The notes under the pieces were generated by a model that made no database searches, was not told where the DNA came from, and worked only from the letters and a program-made list of their open reading frames with translations. From NCBI RefSeq assembly GCF_024713975.1, contig NC_091100.1:19415501-19479500 (forward strand): 64,000 nucleotides of DNA, read 5' to 3'. Source of the stretch: Paralichthys olivaceus. Lineage: Eukaryota > Chordata > Actinopteri > Pleuronectiformes > Paralichthyidae. A program made the translations under genes and the position numbers. Shown piece by piece: positions 1 through 14,400 of this stretch. Position 1 is the stretch's first letter. Every line of letters starts with the position of its first letter.

Positions 1-3000
1 TCGCACAGGACGCCCGCCGCCACACGCTTCACGTTGTCCACTGGAGAGTAGAGCAGCTGAGGAGGAAGAAAATTGGTATTAATAAAAAAACAACAACATA
101 ATTAAGTTAATTATCAAGACACTGACGGCATCTTACCTGCACAAACAACGGAATGGTCTGCATGTTGGCGATATCTGCTCTGCTGATGGGGTCCCTGGCC
201 AGGATGTGCAGTGCTCCTGTGCAACCCTCAACAATCTCCTCCATCCTCACTCCATCCTGAGAACAAATATGAACACAATAAAAAAAAAATGAATAAAACA
301 CAACCTCTCATTTCCAACAAATAGAATTCCATCCCAAGGCATGGCTGAGGATGGTGGATGCCTCTGATTGGTAGACCACATGTTGGTTTGGGGGTTTAGT
401 TTCAGCATACATTTGAAAATGAGAGCAGCTTTCCAGATTCCCACCCACAAGCAGTCGTTGGTGGCGGGGGTCAGCCCATCTTTGATTAGAGGGTGTTAAC
501 CTTTTCAAATATATTAAAATGACATAGAGATGTCCCCAAATCTGTCCCAAATCTATTGGCCCTGGCAGGTCCAAGACAGTTTGAAACACTAGGTGGCACT
601 ATGTTAAACATGTAAATGTAGATTTCTTTTTAAATGTTGTAATACATGTGATGTTAAAACCAGCATTATTGTAAAAAACATACAAATCATTTATTTTACA
701 GCTCAAAAAACACATTTAAGTGCAGTATCTCTTAAAAGGCATACAGTGATGCCTACACTAGCCCGTTATATACCTGGTATGTCTGCTGGGCAGATGAGCC
801 ATGTTTCTGCGCGTCCTGGTGAGCTTTGAGCAGCAGGTTGACGAGGGAGGGGATGGCTCCTGCGTCCCTCAGAGGGGCCTGGTTCTCTGGGCAGAGGGCC
901 AGGTTACGGATCAGGCCGACCGCAGCCTTTGGACGGGGAGCAGAGGCAAAGATACGATCATGATACTGTTTACTGTTACAGGTGACAAATAAAACAAAGT
1001 CAACATACAACTTTGAAATTCAAGTTTAAGAATTAAAGTAAACAAGAATTAAAGTTGTGCGGTAAATGTAACATTTTTTGTAATGTCATAATGTTTCCCG
1101 TTTAAAGTCTGGTGATGTAAAACATACTGTTCCTGCTGTCATGAGCACTTCATGCTCTTTTGGGCTGACTGGGGCTCTGGCTTTCTTCCCTATCTGCCAT
1201 CCTCTTTGTCCATCTGTCCACTTCTCCCCATTCCCCCCATTCTCATGTTCGGAACAAACCATTAACTCCTCACCGTGTTTGTTTTCACGGTCATTTACTT
1301 AAATTTTCCTCAAATCACCTTCCTCGCAGTCTATCACCCTTTCCCACATTTTCCTGAAACCACCACACATCATCTCTTTAGCAGCACATTTCTCCACATT
1401 TTAGTCCCTTCGCCCTCTGTCCCTCCCTCGCTCTACCTTGATGACAGGCCAGTAGTAGGGCTGGTTGAGCAGCTTGACGATGGCGGGGATGCCATAGTGA
1501 TTCCTCACAGCATTCTGTGCCATCTCGGCATGCTGGTGTCGTGAAGTCAGGTGGCGCAGGGCGCAAACGGCAGGTTCAGTCACATCCTCCTTCTCACCAG
1601 CACGCAGTATGGCGTGGATCAGTGCCTCGACGCCATTGCTCTGGGTGACCAGGGTTTTATTGTGGGCGTTGTTGCATGTGAGGTTAGACAGGATGCCGGT
1701 GGCACACGTTAACATGTTGATGTCATCTGAGCTGAGGAGGGTCACCAGCACCTGCAGCAGGCTGTCCATACCCTCCTGAAAACAGGAACACAGTGGTGTC
1801 AGACACTTCTGTGTTTCCAAATAAGGTAAACAAAACAATTCTGAAAAAAAGAGGAAGAAAAGTAAATATTAACAGTAAATGTGGACACAGACCTGCTTGG
1901 TAGCAGCGTCAGACAGGTTTCTGAGTGTCCACAGGCAGTTTTGCATTAGACGTTGGCTGGAGCCTGTGAGGTGTTTACCCAGAGCCTGCATCCCACCTGC
2001 AGGGAGCAGAGAATACCTCAGCAACATCTCATAAATAAGGCTGTCATGATGTGCTGTGGTTGATAAGACGCCAACAGCCACTTTCCAGGGTAGAAGTAGT
2101 TGACACACCTGTATGACTGCTTTGTACTCACAGGTGTGTGCTGACAGAGAAAACACGTATCACATACCAGCCTCCACAATGGCGGGTTTGTTGCTGGGGC
2201 ACACAGAAAGCACTTTGAGCACACGGCTTGTGGTCCACAGCAGCTTCTCATAGCTGTAGTTTCTCATGATGTGAACCAGACCCTCAGGACCCCCGTTGGC
2301 AAGGATGATCAGCTGTGAAACACAGGAACTGTGTGAGTATGCAAAGAGCAGATTATGGGAGAACAACTTTTACTTTTTAATCTCCAGGTACACTTTGGGA
2401 TATAACCCCTTAGGTTTCACAACGCACCACTTTCAACAAAGCTGTGACTTGTCCAGACAGATTATCACTACAGGTACTTAATCGTCTCTCATTTTACTAC
2501 TCTAAACAAATAACTAGAGCCACACCCTCTCCGTACCATCAGGTGCTGTTCACATGCCGCGCCCACAACAAAACGAGTACACACAAGCAGAACAACTTCA
2601 ACAGTCTCACATTAGAAACGTTGTACCAGCAACTGTTCACATTCACAATCTCTATACACACCTTGCTCTCCTGGTTGCCGTAGGACAGCAGCTGCAGACA
2701 GTCGGTGGTGATGGCCAGGAACTTAGGGTTGCTCTTCTTCAGCAGGGGGACCATCCTCTGCAGGCCATCAGCCAGACGCACGGCCATCTTAGCTCCCTCC
2801 TGGTGCAGCAGCAGGTTGTGGAGCGTGGTGATGGCATAGAAGAGCACAGACTCCATGGGAGAACTGGGGGAGAGAAGCAGGTGGGATGAGAGTGTATCAC
2901 AAAACCAATAGCGCATCATGTTGTCACATACCTAAGAACACTCTCCCCTTTGGATATGCTCACTGTTGGATACTATCAACTAGATTAAGCATGAGTATGT

Positions 3001-5448
3001 CAACTCCTACTTTTCCCAGAAAGCCCTTAACAATGGCTGCCATGTTTGATTTCTTTTAGCTTTGTATCAGTTTTAATCCCTGGCCACAACATGCCACTAA
3101 CATGTGGCCAGTGTAAACAGGAAGTATTTCGTTGTTAGTTGCATATAGTGCTAAGCTAAAAATGTGATTGCTTAAATAATAGGTCAGAAGGGCTTGTAAT
3201 CGACTATCCACGCTGCGTTTACACTGCTAGCCGAGGCTGCTGCTGCTTGTTTTCTTCAGGAAGGCGGTCATGTGATAGGAGCCTGACAAATCAGAGAAAG
3301 CTACGGCGTGACTGAAAAGACTCAATCAGTGTCATGTGAGAGTCGACGTAATTGTTTCCAAACGTTTCCGTTTCTGCCCGTCCAGACCATTAATGCAGCC
3401 TTGCAGTTTTATGGGGTCAGGAGCGTTTTCAAACATCTCAGTTTTAGCAGATATCAAAACACCAGAGTACTGTGGACAGCAGGCGTATCCGGAGCAGCGT
3501 TGATGTGTTTTCAAACGACAATGTAGTGGTATGGATGTATCCAAAGAATGTGCCTTGACTTAATTTACACTTTCCGATCGTCAACTAGATAGTCAGTACA
3601 AACTGGTGAGTGAGAAGTGCTTGTTTTCTTTCTCAACTGAACAGCACTGAAGCCGCGCTGGAAAATAATTCAACATGACTTCAGGGTCTGTGTGTGACAT
3701 GTTTAAACAAGGATTAGTTTCAGCAAAATTGGCCTAAATAAATGGAACGGCCACTGGCAAAATATCTTTTTTACAACTACTTCTGTGTTTTAGGATGAAT
3801 ATTCCCTTTCATACCCTAACTATAATAAAGAGTACATTATTCAACATTTATATTAACAACTATGACTATAATGTCAGAATGTGGTTAGGTGAAATCTAGA
3901 ACTTGTTTACCTGAGCATGCGAACAAGAGCAGGGATGCCTCCAGACTTGAAGATGGAGAGCAGGCCCTCTCTCTGGTGGGACAGGTTGTGGAGGATGCTG
4001 GCGGTGGCCCGGGCGGTCTCCATGTCACTGGTGTTTTGCATGGCCCGCACCACTGCCGCCACCATCTGAGGGGACTGCATCAGGGCACGCCGCGATGCTT
4101 CTTTGCGTGTAAGCTGGTTGACAATCTGTGCTGCCTTGCTGACCACCACCTGGTGAAAGACGGGGGAAAAGAGAAATTATTTTTTACTGGTGGAAATGAT
4201 AAGAGAGTGATAAACATATTCAGTCTAAATTATTTTAAAAATATTCAATTCAACAAGTAAACAATTAATTCACTTATCATCTGTTGATTGAAGAAATAAA
4301 CAATTGATCATTTAATTTCATTAGCTTTCTTGCAGAGTAAGAAGAGAGGGTTGATTCATGTCTGTATGGTGAAAATAAAGCTACAGCCAACAGTCTAAAG
4401 TATAAACTCTGCAAGTTCAAGAAATAGTCCTGCCGAAAAACCTCTGCAGGAGCATGAGTTCAGACATTCTTCCTTCATCACCTGGTCTTCATCATTGAGC
4501 AGTTTGGTGAGCTCGGGCACAGCGCGTGTGGCCAGCTCGGCATCATCTTGGTAGTTGATCAGATGGATGATGGCGGTCTTGAGCATCTGGGAGGGCTCTG
4601 CCAGCCGCTGGACATTTGTCATCTGGGACGCGTCTGTCTGAGTCGACAAGATGGTTATGCTCTCATCCAAAGTTTCTGGGAACATTGCAGCGCGCACCCG
4701 CTGGGCTCTAGTTAGAGATGACTGCATATCCAAAGCTAAGGAGAAGAGAGACGGCCGTTATGAAACAGACCAACGTGATTTTGACAAAAAGTGTAATATA
4801 CATTCATATATATGTCTGCATATTGACCCTTGTTTTAAGTCTTACCAGGCTGATCACTGGACACAGTGGTGGTCATGGTGTATTGCTTGGTGGTGGTGTA
4901 GTCGTCGTCTCTGACTGTGTTGGCTCCGGACTGGATGCCCGAGTCTAAGCCATACATTGTCTCCTGCCACTTTGACACCTTCGTCACGCCACTATCAAGC
5001 TCACCCACTACCAAGGACACAGACAGGAATTGTGGAACGTCAGAAGTGTTGTACCAAATCATTATTTAACAGGTGTGATACAGATACAGTGGCGGCTTTG
5101 AATATATTTAAGGATTATACCACATTATAATTCCTTACTCCAATTTAATATCCCATTTTCTACCGAAGGACGACTGTTTTTCTTCAATGCCAAATAAAGG
5201 AGGACAAGGAAGTGACCTCAGTATAAACACATCAATACAATAGCTGGAAGTCGGAAAGGTCATGATGAAAATATTTAACAGGCTCTACTATAAAAGTGCT
5301 GCAGAAGAAGGGGATCCTGACAAAAATGAACCAAGAAATAATAAAAATAAAATGCATATGTTGTTACAATATTAAATTAGCAACAAAAGGAGGAAGCGGA
5401 AAAGGGAGCATCATTATATACGACATGAGTGATATACTTACTCTGCAT
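1..5448 (-). CDS. jup: Junction plakoglobin (gamma-catenin), 3' end cut by window edge
   Basis: Armadillo-repeat protein of desmosomes and adherens junctions; it binds cadherin tails and can signal like beta-catenin. Coding segments, in gene order: 5442-5448 (ATG at 5448-5446; exon 5442-5488), 4846-5007, 4482-4735, 3911-4149, 2662-2863, 2168-2312, 1893-1996, 1437-1775, 774-926, 137-256 and 1-56 (incomplete). All joins have GT-AG sites and matching phase, giving about 594 of the usual roughly 740 residues. The first exon encodes only Met-Gln and one base. It joins to [19 protein letters not shown], followed by [11 protein letters not shown], which carries the DSGxxS phosphodegron shared with beta-catenin. 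The armadillo array follows, with family hallmarks such as [70 protein letters not shown] and [15 protein letters not shown]. The last armadillo repeats and the C-terminal tail lie outside the window. Plakoglobin rather than beta-catenin is favoured by the N-terminus and by neighbouring hap1. Whether it is the teleost a or b copy cannot be told. Confidence 0.95.
3335..3545. repeat. Interspersed repeat fragment in jup intron
   Basis: The intron between the jup exons at 2662-2863 and 3911-4149 contains several variants of a CGTTTTCAAAC/AACGTTTCC-like word, ending with a GACAATGTAGTGGTATGGATG-like segment. I recognise this style from a common teleost dispersed element, but only from memory. No coding sequence or clear termini are visible. 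A short imperfect inverted repeat (CTGGCCACAACATG / CATGTGGCCAG) lies just upstream near 3080-3115. Confidence 0.4.
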
Positions 5449-5488
5449 GGTTATCCTTGCCTCCCGTTCTCACCACAAACAACAAAAC

Positions 5489-8400
5489 CTAAAAAACAAA
5501 AGAAAAAGCTTCAGTCAGAATTGGACAATGATTGGCTTCACTACATATCTAAATCTGTTTATATTATTAATGAATACTGTGCTCCAGTGAGGTCTCCACT
5601 CTCTTTAACGTAATATGACAGCTCCTCAGCTCAGACTTACACCCCCTCCAACCCCCAAACCTCGCGCACCCTGACCTTACAATGACAACACAGAGCGGCA
5701 GCGGCGGCTCACAGGAGAGAGGAGGCAAAGTGAGCGGAGAGACAGCTGTAAGACAGGAATGCTAGTCAGCCCAGGTGACCTTTCACCCCAGGCCTCCGCC
5801 CATACAGCCGTGGGAGCAGCCTGCTGCTGACGCATGGCAATGAGGAACTTGCTCGTCAGGTTTTTGACCCCAGTGAGGAAGCTACTGAGTGCGTGTGCAT
5901 AGGTGAAATGCCTGAAACATAACTTTAGTATATGTAATTTCAAATCCCAAAATCCCCATTTAATCAGGTATATGATCCTTACAAAGTGATAACGATAGAA
6001 TAATCAAGTCAAATGATTTTTTTACAAATCTGGTTTGAACATGTGAATCCCAGACACTGACTGTACAAGCACTGGCTGTGCATAAGATTTTAAAAAAGCC
6101 TGTTACTTCCCGTAAGGACAATGTGGGATAACACGTGACATATTAAGTATGATAATTATGAAACAAACTACGTTGTATCCTCTGTGCACATATTTGTGTT
6201 AAAATAGAGACCAGACATGAAAACCAGATGATCCTTAGCTGCAGCTCCACACAACCTAATAACTGTCATAAATTTCATGGATGTTTTCCATCTCCACATT
6301 AAATCACTTTCTATCTTCCACATCATCAACCACAGAAATCCTCTTCATCACAAAAAAATATCTGCATTTTTAATAGCTGCCTGCTGCTGTATATGACATG
6401 TGACTGATGGTACAACGCATTCACTGTGCTACAAGTGTTTTCAGATGTTTGACAGGAGTTTTCGCCGAGCACATTGCTGGGGTGCGTTGTGCTTTTGTGT
6501 GCACACGTAAGAGGGCGTTTTCTGTTCTCTGCAGATGCACTGGAAGAACCACGACACTCCACACACAGCAAAGTCAACAGTTCAACTGACAAAGAAAGGA
6601 AAAATAGTTAAATCCTTGAAGCTCTGTTGTGTGACAGAATAAGCTATGCTCATCTTCTCTAAAACGAGTTGAGGCTCAAATACAGGCACAAAATTAGCTG
6701 TACAAACGTAAATTACCACCTTTACCCACATTAAACCACTCAGATTCATACAGGCACGGCCTAACAATATGAGTATAGTACTGTCATTGGAGTTGAACAA
6801 TTTGTTTGGAGGCAAGGACAAGGAATCTGTGTAAAAAAAAAAAAAAAAAAGAACTGCTTTGTCTCTCTGCCTTACACTAGGCAGTTCGTGATGCAACAGT
6901 AAAATCACCCCTCCCTCATCTTTTTGCCCTCTGGCTTTGCATAAGGATGTGTCGTGCAGTGTTTCAGTCCCTGAGTGGGCCCAGCCCACTTTTTCTCCCC
7001 CAGGCACCATAATGCGTGTGTGCGCACACATCACGTAGGGGGGCTTTGATTTTCATATAATTTGTATGAAGAAGAAACTGAGGATAGTGAGTGTGAGTGT
7101 GTGCACCACATGTTCCTCATTAGTCTATCATCAGCTCTATCGCCACGTTTTCTCTGGTCTTCTAAGTGCCATTTACTTCTTATACGCACATGAACAAATT
7201 ATATGTTCACCTGAACCTGATGTTCCTGTGAAGTCCCAACATGTCTTTTATCTTCATCGTTCTCATACTATCACACGGAGCAGCGGCAGTGCAGTTGAGT
7301 TTCAGCTGTAGTCAGTCTGGCATGAGATCCTGCAGGACCAGGCCACAGAGGACTGTCTGTGCTTGCAGCTACATGTTACCTTACAGATAATACACTGACT
7401 CATCAGGCCACAGACAGAAACTATGCTTGCAAGCAAGCACGCACTAAAACAATGCGTATCCCCTCCTTTCAAAACTAAAAGGTGTGGCCTCTGTTTTGAA
7501 CACAAGCAGTAAGGTTTGTCCACCAAGGTGAGTGCCTGGCACACAGAGAGCAATGGGAAATCAAGCATCAGACTCACCACAGCTTAACTTCAGTGTTTTC
7601 AAACGGGACTGTAAAATAATTTTGGATCCAGTGGGTGCAGAGAATGAACGTTTTGTTTCAACAGAACGACGGAATAAACAGGGTCTACACAGAACCTTCC
7701 TGCTCTCTGTAAATCAGGGACACTGTTTGGGTAGTCTTTGTTTTCCTGGGCGAGGCAACGGGTTCAGCCAACTGTTGCAATCCTGCGACACGCCCCGCAT
7801 ATCGCCTAGGTAACCGAAACTCCACTAAGGCACTGTACTGTGGGGGTTTTTATCTGCTGACCCATCTGATGTCTGAAGCCATGCTCACTTGTTTACTGCT
7901 AAATGTCCTTCCCTCTTGGGTTCTCCCATAATGTCCAATTTCCCCCCTCACCCAAAGCGCTTGTGATCGTGGTCCAAGCAAAGAAAAAAAAATTAAATGT
8001 TTTGGCTTAAAATAATAAACAGAAAAGTAAAAAAACCACAAACAGCATAGAAATCATCTGTTTTTGTGAATTATGGTGAAAGTAAAACTCAGTGTTGAAG
8101 TTAATGCCCCAGTCTGTTGATCCCTCCTCAGCACTGCTGTTTGTATTCACTCACTGGACTTTGCTCCCTTACAGTTAATGAGTGATGCCTCCTTTCACTC
8201 CCACTGGACTTTGCTCCATCACTGTCATTACCACCACCCTCCTCCATCCACCCACATACATTTGCAGCAGTTACATAGAAGCCACCCCTTTTTCTTGAGG
8301 AAAAACACACGCCTCACACCCGCCAGCTCCCACTATCTTGTTAAGCAACGGTCTCTGCGGATGACTTTAGTGGGCTTCTTCCAAAAAAAGAAAATAAAAA

Positions 8401-11400
8401 CCCTGCTCAGTAAAACCAGGAATGCGTATCAGCGAAAGCAGCCAGTTAGCGGGTTGAAACAGAAAAGCAGAGATGGATACTGTTCAGCGCCTGATGCTGA
8501 AACACCAGTGTGACATTCCACACTAACATAGTGTATTCAATGTGTCCTGTGTTTGACCGTAAATCGTTGGCTGAAAAAAAAGAGGGTGTAGTATTTTACC
8601 CTTTCAACGCTTAACTAAAAGTAACTCACTGACTGATTCATAATTTAATAAAACCAACAGATACCAGTAGTCAATGGCTACTGTGACAATGGATGAGTTG
8701 TCAGTCATGAGAACATTTTGACTATCCTGCCCCCCCCACTTGCATGTCAGACAGGGAGTGTCTCCCCAGCAGTGACATGCTCTCAACAAGGGCGTGGCGG
8801 CAGATTGTGTTGGTGAGCAAAGCGGGTGAGGCTGAAAACACCTTATGCCTAGAGGGGCTCAACAGTAGATCTAATGTTTGATTCTCTTGAGGATATCCTC
8901 CAAATAATTAATACGTTTTGCTGCTGCTGCTGCAAATCAAGTCTAGCTATGAAAAACATTCCAGCAAGCCAGATTTTGACTTTGTGGGCCTAAGCTCTTC
9001 TTTGTATCACAGCAGGAATGAATCAGGTCAGGGAAGAGGCCCAGGGGGCTGGAGATGAACTCGTATTCCAGAGCGGCTCCTAATATACGTTGCAGTGTTT
9101 GCAGTGATTTGTTGTTTAGCTGCATGCCTGTTTGGCAGGGAGGGGTGTAAATAACACGGTCCCAGCTTTGTATCGTTTGTTCTGCTTGACTTTTAAACTC
9201 CTGCTTGAGATGATTAAGTTTGCAAAATCGAAATGAAAGAAATAGTCTGCAGAATTATGCTTTTTGGATTTCTTGCCAAGAGCTAAATGAGAAAATGGAT
9301 GTCACTCTCATGTCTGCATGATAACTATTAAGCGACAGCCAGCCGCCGGTTATCTTAACTTAGCAGGAATGGAAACAGCCAGAGTGTGGCTCTGTCCAAA
9401 ATAAATAAAATGCACTTACCAGCACATCTAAAGCTCATTAAACAGAAGCTTCATTCTGACAAAAACTGAACAGTAAAACTGTTTGGAAATAAGAACATGT
9501 CACCCAAACCTGTTTGCCCACAGGTAAACAGCGTAGAAAGCAACATTGACCGAAACTTATTTACTATCACCTTTTTAATCTATCTGCAATCGTAAGCAGA
9601 TAGCTGTAAAAGGTATATGGCTAACAGAGACTTGGCCCAGACACTGTCTACACTGGAAGCCCCAAAATATTGGCAGTTGCCCCCAGAGGCTAATCCGTCA
9701 TCAGACGATAGCCGATGGGCTCTGAGATTGGTGTTAAACGAACTATCTCCTGGCTGTAGCTTCCTATCTACAGTCACATGAGTGTGGTAACAATCTTTTC
9801 CCTAATCTAACTCTCAGCAAAAAAATAAATGAGCATAATTCACACAATGTTGAGCTAAAACATTTTTTCCAGCAGGGCTGTTGTATTTGTTTATGTTACT
9901 TATACGCTCCCATAGTTATCAGGTTACAGGGGATTTGTTGTAGAAATTTAACCTCATCTGGTGGCCTGTGATTTCTAACAGGCTTGCTAATGTCATGTTT
10001 AGGTTTGATAAAGCAGATTATGTCTCCTCACATCTGTAAAAAGCTCCCTACACCATCTGCCCAGACACAGACTATTTACCATACAGTATATCCCAGCCCC
10101 ACACACACGCACAGTCACATATATGTCCCCTGACATGCAACCCACCCTCCTCTTACTATAAACACCCACATGACTTTAACACAACACCGTGCACTCACAC
10201 AGGGCAATCCTCCTGACACCGTAAATGACCAGTGCAGCCAGCTGAGCCTCTAGAGTTGCATTATGCTCTCTGTATCTTCACTCTGCATAGTTGGGGTGCA
10301 GCCGTCCCACTGGGATACAGCTCAACACCCTTACTAACCTTTCTGGTCTACAAACCACACGTCCCTTACCACCCCCCACTTGTCCAACAATAGCTGTTAT
10401 AGGGATGTAATGGAGGCAGCGGGGGCTAACTGGATAGCTGGTATGTTAGAAATCAATAAGGGAGGATGTGAAGTGGTGCACAGCTAATGGATTTATTGTG
10501 ATGGGTGACAGGAAGTGGTGGTCAACATTATCTGACTCACCAAACACTATGGGGCTGTCTGGTCAGAGAGGGGAAGTTTTTTAGGCGAAGCTGTACTTTA
10601 TGTACTGGGTATGCAAAAGTATGGTGACAACAAAACTATGGTGACAAACTCTTGTTGGCACAATCACGTCATGCACTATGACGAGGAACAAGCTTGACCT
10701 CTACATTTGATAAAAGCACTCACTCTTTGTGAGGGAGAAATGGAGAGCATTTGTCAATTGACTGTAACAGGCAGCTGATAAAATCCAGACCATGGCAACG
10801 TGGCTAAGCCAAGAGCCCACAGAGAAACAGACAATGAGATAATGCTGGAGTGCACTTGTGCAACACATAAACTGAGTTTGTCTTAATGTGGCAGATGCAG
10901 CACAGCATGACCCCCTTCCTCGTCTCATCAGGCAAAATTCCCAATAACAGACTCAACCACAGCCAATGGATAAAATAAACAGCAGAGTGGATAATGGCCA
11001 CTTGATTCACTACTGCTACTTGTTAGATGAGTTGAATTAGGCCAGTGGATGCAGTACTGTGAATGTAATCTGGTACGAAGCTGTTTACTCTCTGTGGGAC
11101 CTCGCTGTGAATCAAAGGAAATGTGAGCTGTCTCGGAGGAGGTGACTGAGTACTGAGCAGGATCAAGTTACACAAAGCTGATAAAGTAGTGAAAGAGTAA
11201 AAACAAGTGTGGCACATACCAATAAAATATAACAACAAAGTTCACAACTCACATTCTGTCGTTCAAAGACTGTCTTCCACATCAGGAGGACAGTGAATCA
11301 TAGAGGATGTGGAGATTCCACTTTTATCTTTTTTGAAAAAGTATTAAATCCAAAACTGGAAAGATTTTATTCTTGGTGTTAGTGATGTAAATAATTCTTA

Positions 11401-14400
11401 TAGGACTGTGTTTTTGTCTTTGGACCTACAGTAAGAAGGATGTCCCCCTTCATGCTCCATGGTATGAAGGAAGAGGATGAACCATGTCCCTGATACGGCA
11501 CAGAGAGCTTCTGTGTTAGTTTGTTTGGGGTAGAGAGGAAAAGACTGACCGCATTGTCCCATTGACTACTGTCATAGTGAAAAGGAAACCGGGTCTCAAG
11601 TGTCCCCACTGGATGCCACCAAAGAAGCTGAGGGACATCAAGATGGCTCTGCCTGTTCATGAGCCAAGTTTGGTGGCCAACTCTGCATCCAAAGCCCTGT
11701 TTATAGGCCTGACCAGGAGTTTTTTTTTTTACTTTGAACTGCCACCACTACGCATCGGTGTGCGGCTGAGCGCTGAGGCGATGTGACAGATGATTAATTT
11801 TTCAGGGAGATTAGAGGCACGAGGGAGCGGGAGGAGGGTGATGTGGAGAGCAGTGCAAACGTCTACAGAGACCCTGAAGAATTAAGCGAGTTGGGCTGAC
11901 AAGTTTGCTGTTTGTTCTTCGACATGGAAATCACAAAACTAAATGAGTGAAAAACTAGCTTTATTAAAAATAGTGACTAGTTCTGACAATGTTATATATT
12001 TTGTTTTATTTAGATACATATATCACTATTGTCAGGTGAAAACCCTCTAAAATGTCCAAGTTTAGGGAACAAAGACGCTGAGAGAGGAGGAATAAGCCTT
12101 GATTGTTTAAATGCCAAAGAATTTTTCAGATTATCCACTGTTTTGATAAGTATTCACAGACCCCAGTGTTGCACAACTCAGCATGACATCCCCCAAAACC
12201 AAAGAAACCATAGAAAAACAACCAAAAACCGAGTTGTGAAATTTGTCACTTAACAGTGACGACATACAAAATTAACTTTCTTATAAAATGCTGACGTCAA
12301 GTTGCGTCGAGCTTCCCTGGTGATTTAGTTTCATTTTTCAGCCACACCCTTGCTGTCCCCACATTCATCAATCTCTCATAGAAGTGTAATTAAGGGACAG
12401 GGAGGAGGAGGAGGAGGAGAAGACGAACAGACACCACAGGACTCATCAGAGTCACTATGCTGAGAAGTACAGCTCAGCCAAATCATCCAACTGTGAAAAC
12501 ATTCTCTTTTGAGTCAGTGCTGGAATCTAGTTCACTCCATCCCTGCTTGGATACGTCGCCTGTAATGAAAAAATGATCCATGGTAATGTATTCATGGAGA
12601 AAACAAACGGATTCAGCTCTTTCCAGAGTGCTGTTAGACTGATGTGACCTGACTTGAAATGACCAAGCTGGCAGACTTTCAAACAGCCTTTAAAAGTACA
12701 AGTGATGGAAGGAAGCAGCCGTTAGGCCTGCGACATTTTAAGTAAGGGACGTTTTCTTGCCCTCATTTGATCCAACCACATGAACTGTTGAAGGTAAATA
12801 ATTAATTCCAGTGACTGTCATGGGTAGTGTTCAGCCAGGCAGTGTCAGCTTCACTTGCTCAGCATTTTGCCACAGTGCTCTGCTGGAGGCTCTTGATTTT
12901 ATGTTTTGTCTGTGACAGCAGAAATCTTTTGCATGACTGCGTATTTTCCGACAATGCTGCCAATTATTTAAACAATGAGACTCAATCTAATGCTTGGTTG
13001 CACTTGCTTGGTTTACTTTCATACATTAAAGCTTAAGACATCAGTTTTTAAAAGTAAATTAACTGATTTCTTGCTGGTCAGAGATAATCACAAGGAATCA
13101 AACACCGGGTGTCTTAGAGGCTGCAGGGTTGAATAAATCTGCCATGGCTTAAGAACGGTGTTGTCTGATGAAAATTTTCTTCTAAGCCTCTGGAAGTTAA
13201 CCCCATGGAGATTGTGATGCCGTCACACTACCTCCCCTTTGACTTCAACCACAATGACCCCTATCGTCGCTGACAGGAAACTGTATCTCTCTGCGTCTCC
13301 CTCTCCATGGGAACAGTAAAACACAATAGAAGGGTGATATGCAAACACATAGGTCACCTGACGTTCACGCCAAGTGGCTGTAACTGAGCCCCTGAAGAGT
13401 ACTCAGTCATGCACCACTGGACACTGGTCCGAGGCGAGGTAAGACAGTGAATCCACAGAAAAAGAAAAAACTTCCAGACACACAAAGATGTGAGGGTGTA
13501 TGCCATACAGTAATCCCCTTTGGAAAGTGTAGTCCTATTTATAAACTGAAGGATCTCCTGGCCTCTTGCTCTGCTAATGTAGGACAGTATCAGGGAATTA
13601 AGCAGAAGGGGGGGGGGGGATTATCACCGTGCAACCACAGCTGTAGCTGCGAAATCTACAGTAAGTCACCCCCCCCTCTCTCATAGCCATCCCACCACCC
13701 ATTCACCCTGTTCCCTGAGGCCAGATGGGAACAGCTTTCCAGCCAGGGCGCTGTCTGCCGATGGACTACTTGATGGCACGGGCAGAGCTCAGTGAGGCCG
13801 GTCTGGCAGAAAGTAATGGCACCCTGTCGTATTCAACCTGACATACATTCACCGAGCTCAGCTGGACGCGTTGGTCTCCGAAACAGTTGGACCCAGACTT
13901 GTTTGGAGATGTTGTTGGTGCCTTGTGAGGGTGTGACTTGCTAATAATTCCAAAAATAAAACAATAGGTTTTGTGATTCAGTGTTTAGTGAAGCAGAGGC
14001 TCAGTATTTAAGAAAATCAGTTAAACTTCAAATTCTGATCTGTCTCATGTGAAATTTTACTTTGACTATGGATGTTAAAGTTGACAGTAGAGGACACAGC
14101 ATGTCACTTATTGCATAAAAAACAAATCAGTCATTTCACCTGGATGCTGATTTAAGTGGATTTACTCACAAAATCAAATAAAGACATTTGTCCTTCTTTG
14201 CTTACAAAGCAGGGTCGACTGTTCTGTCAAATCCAGAGCATCTGCAAAGGTAATGACATCATGGAAGATTTGTCAACACCTGGAGACATCACTGCTGGCA
14301 GGAGCAGCAGAGAGGGGCTGGATGGGAGGTAAAGTAACCCCCAGCAACATTTTAATGGCTATGATTCATCATTCACTGTCATACATTACAGATGTCCAGG

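Noticed and set aside
13609..13676. G run and C run as a possible structured element
   Set aside because: Eleven G and eight C about 50 bases apart could pair, but the spacer has no further complementarity.
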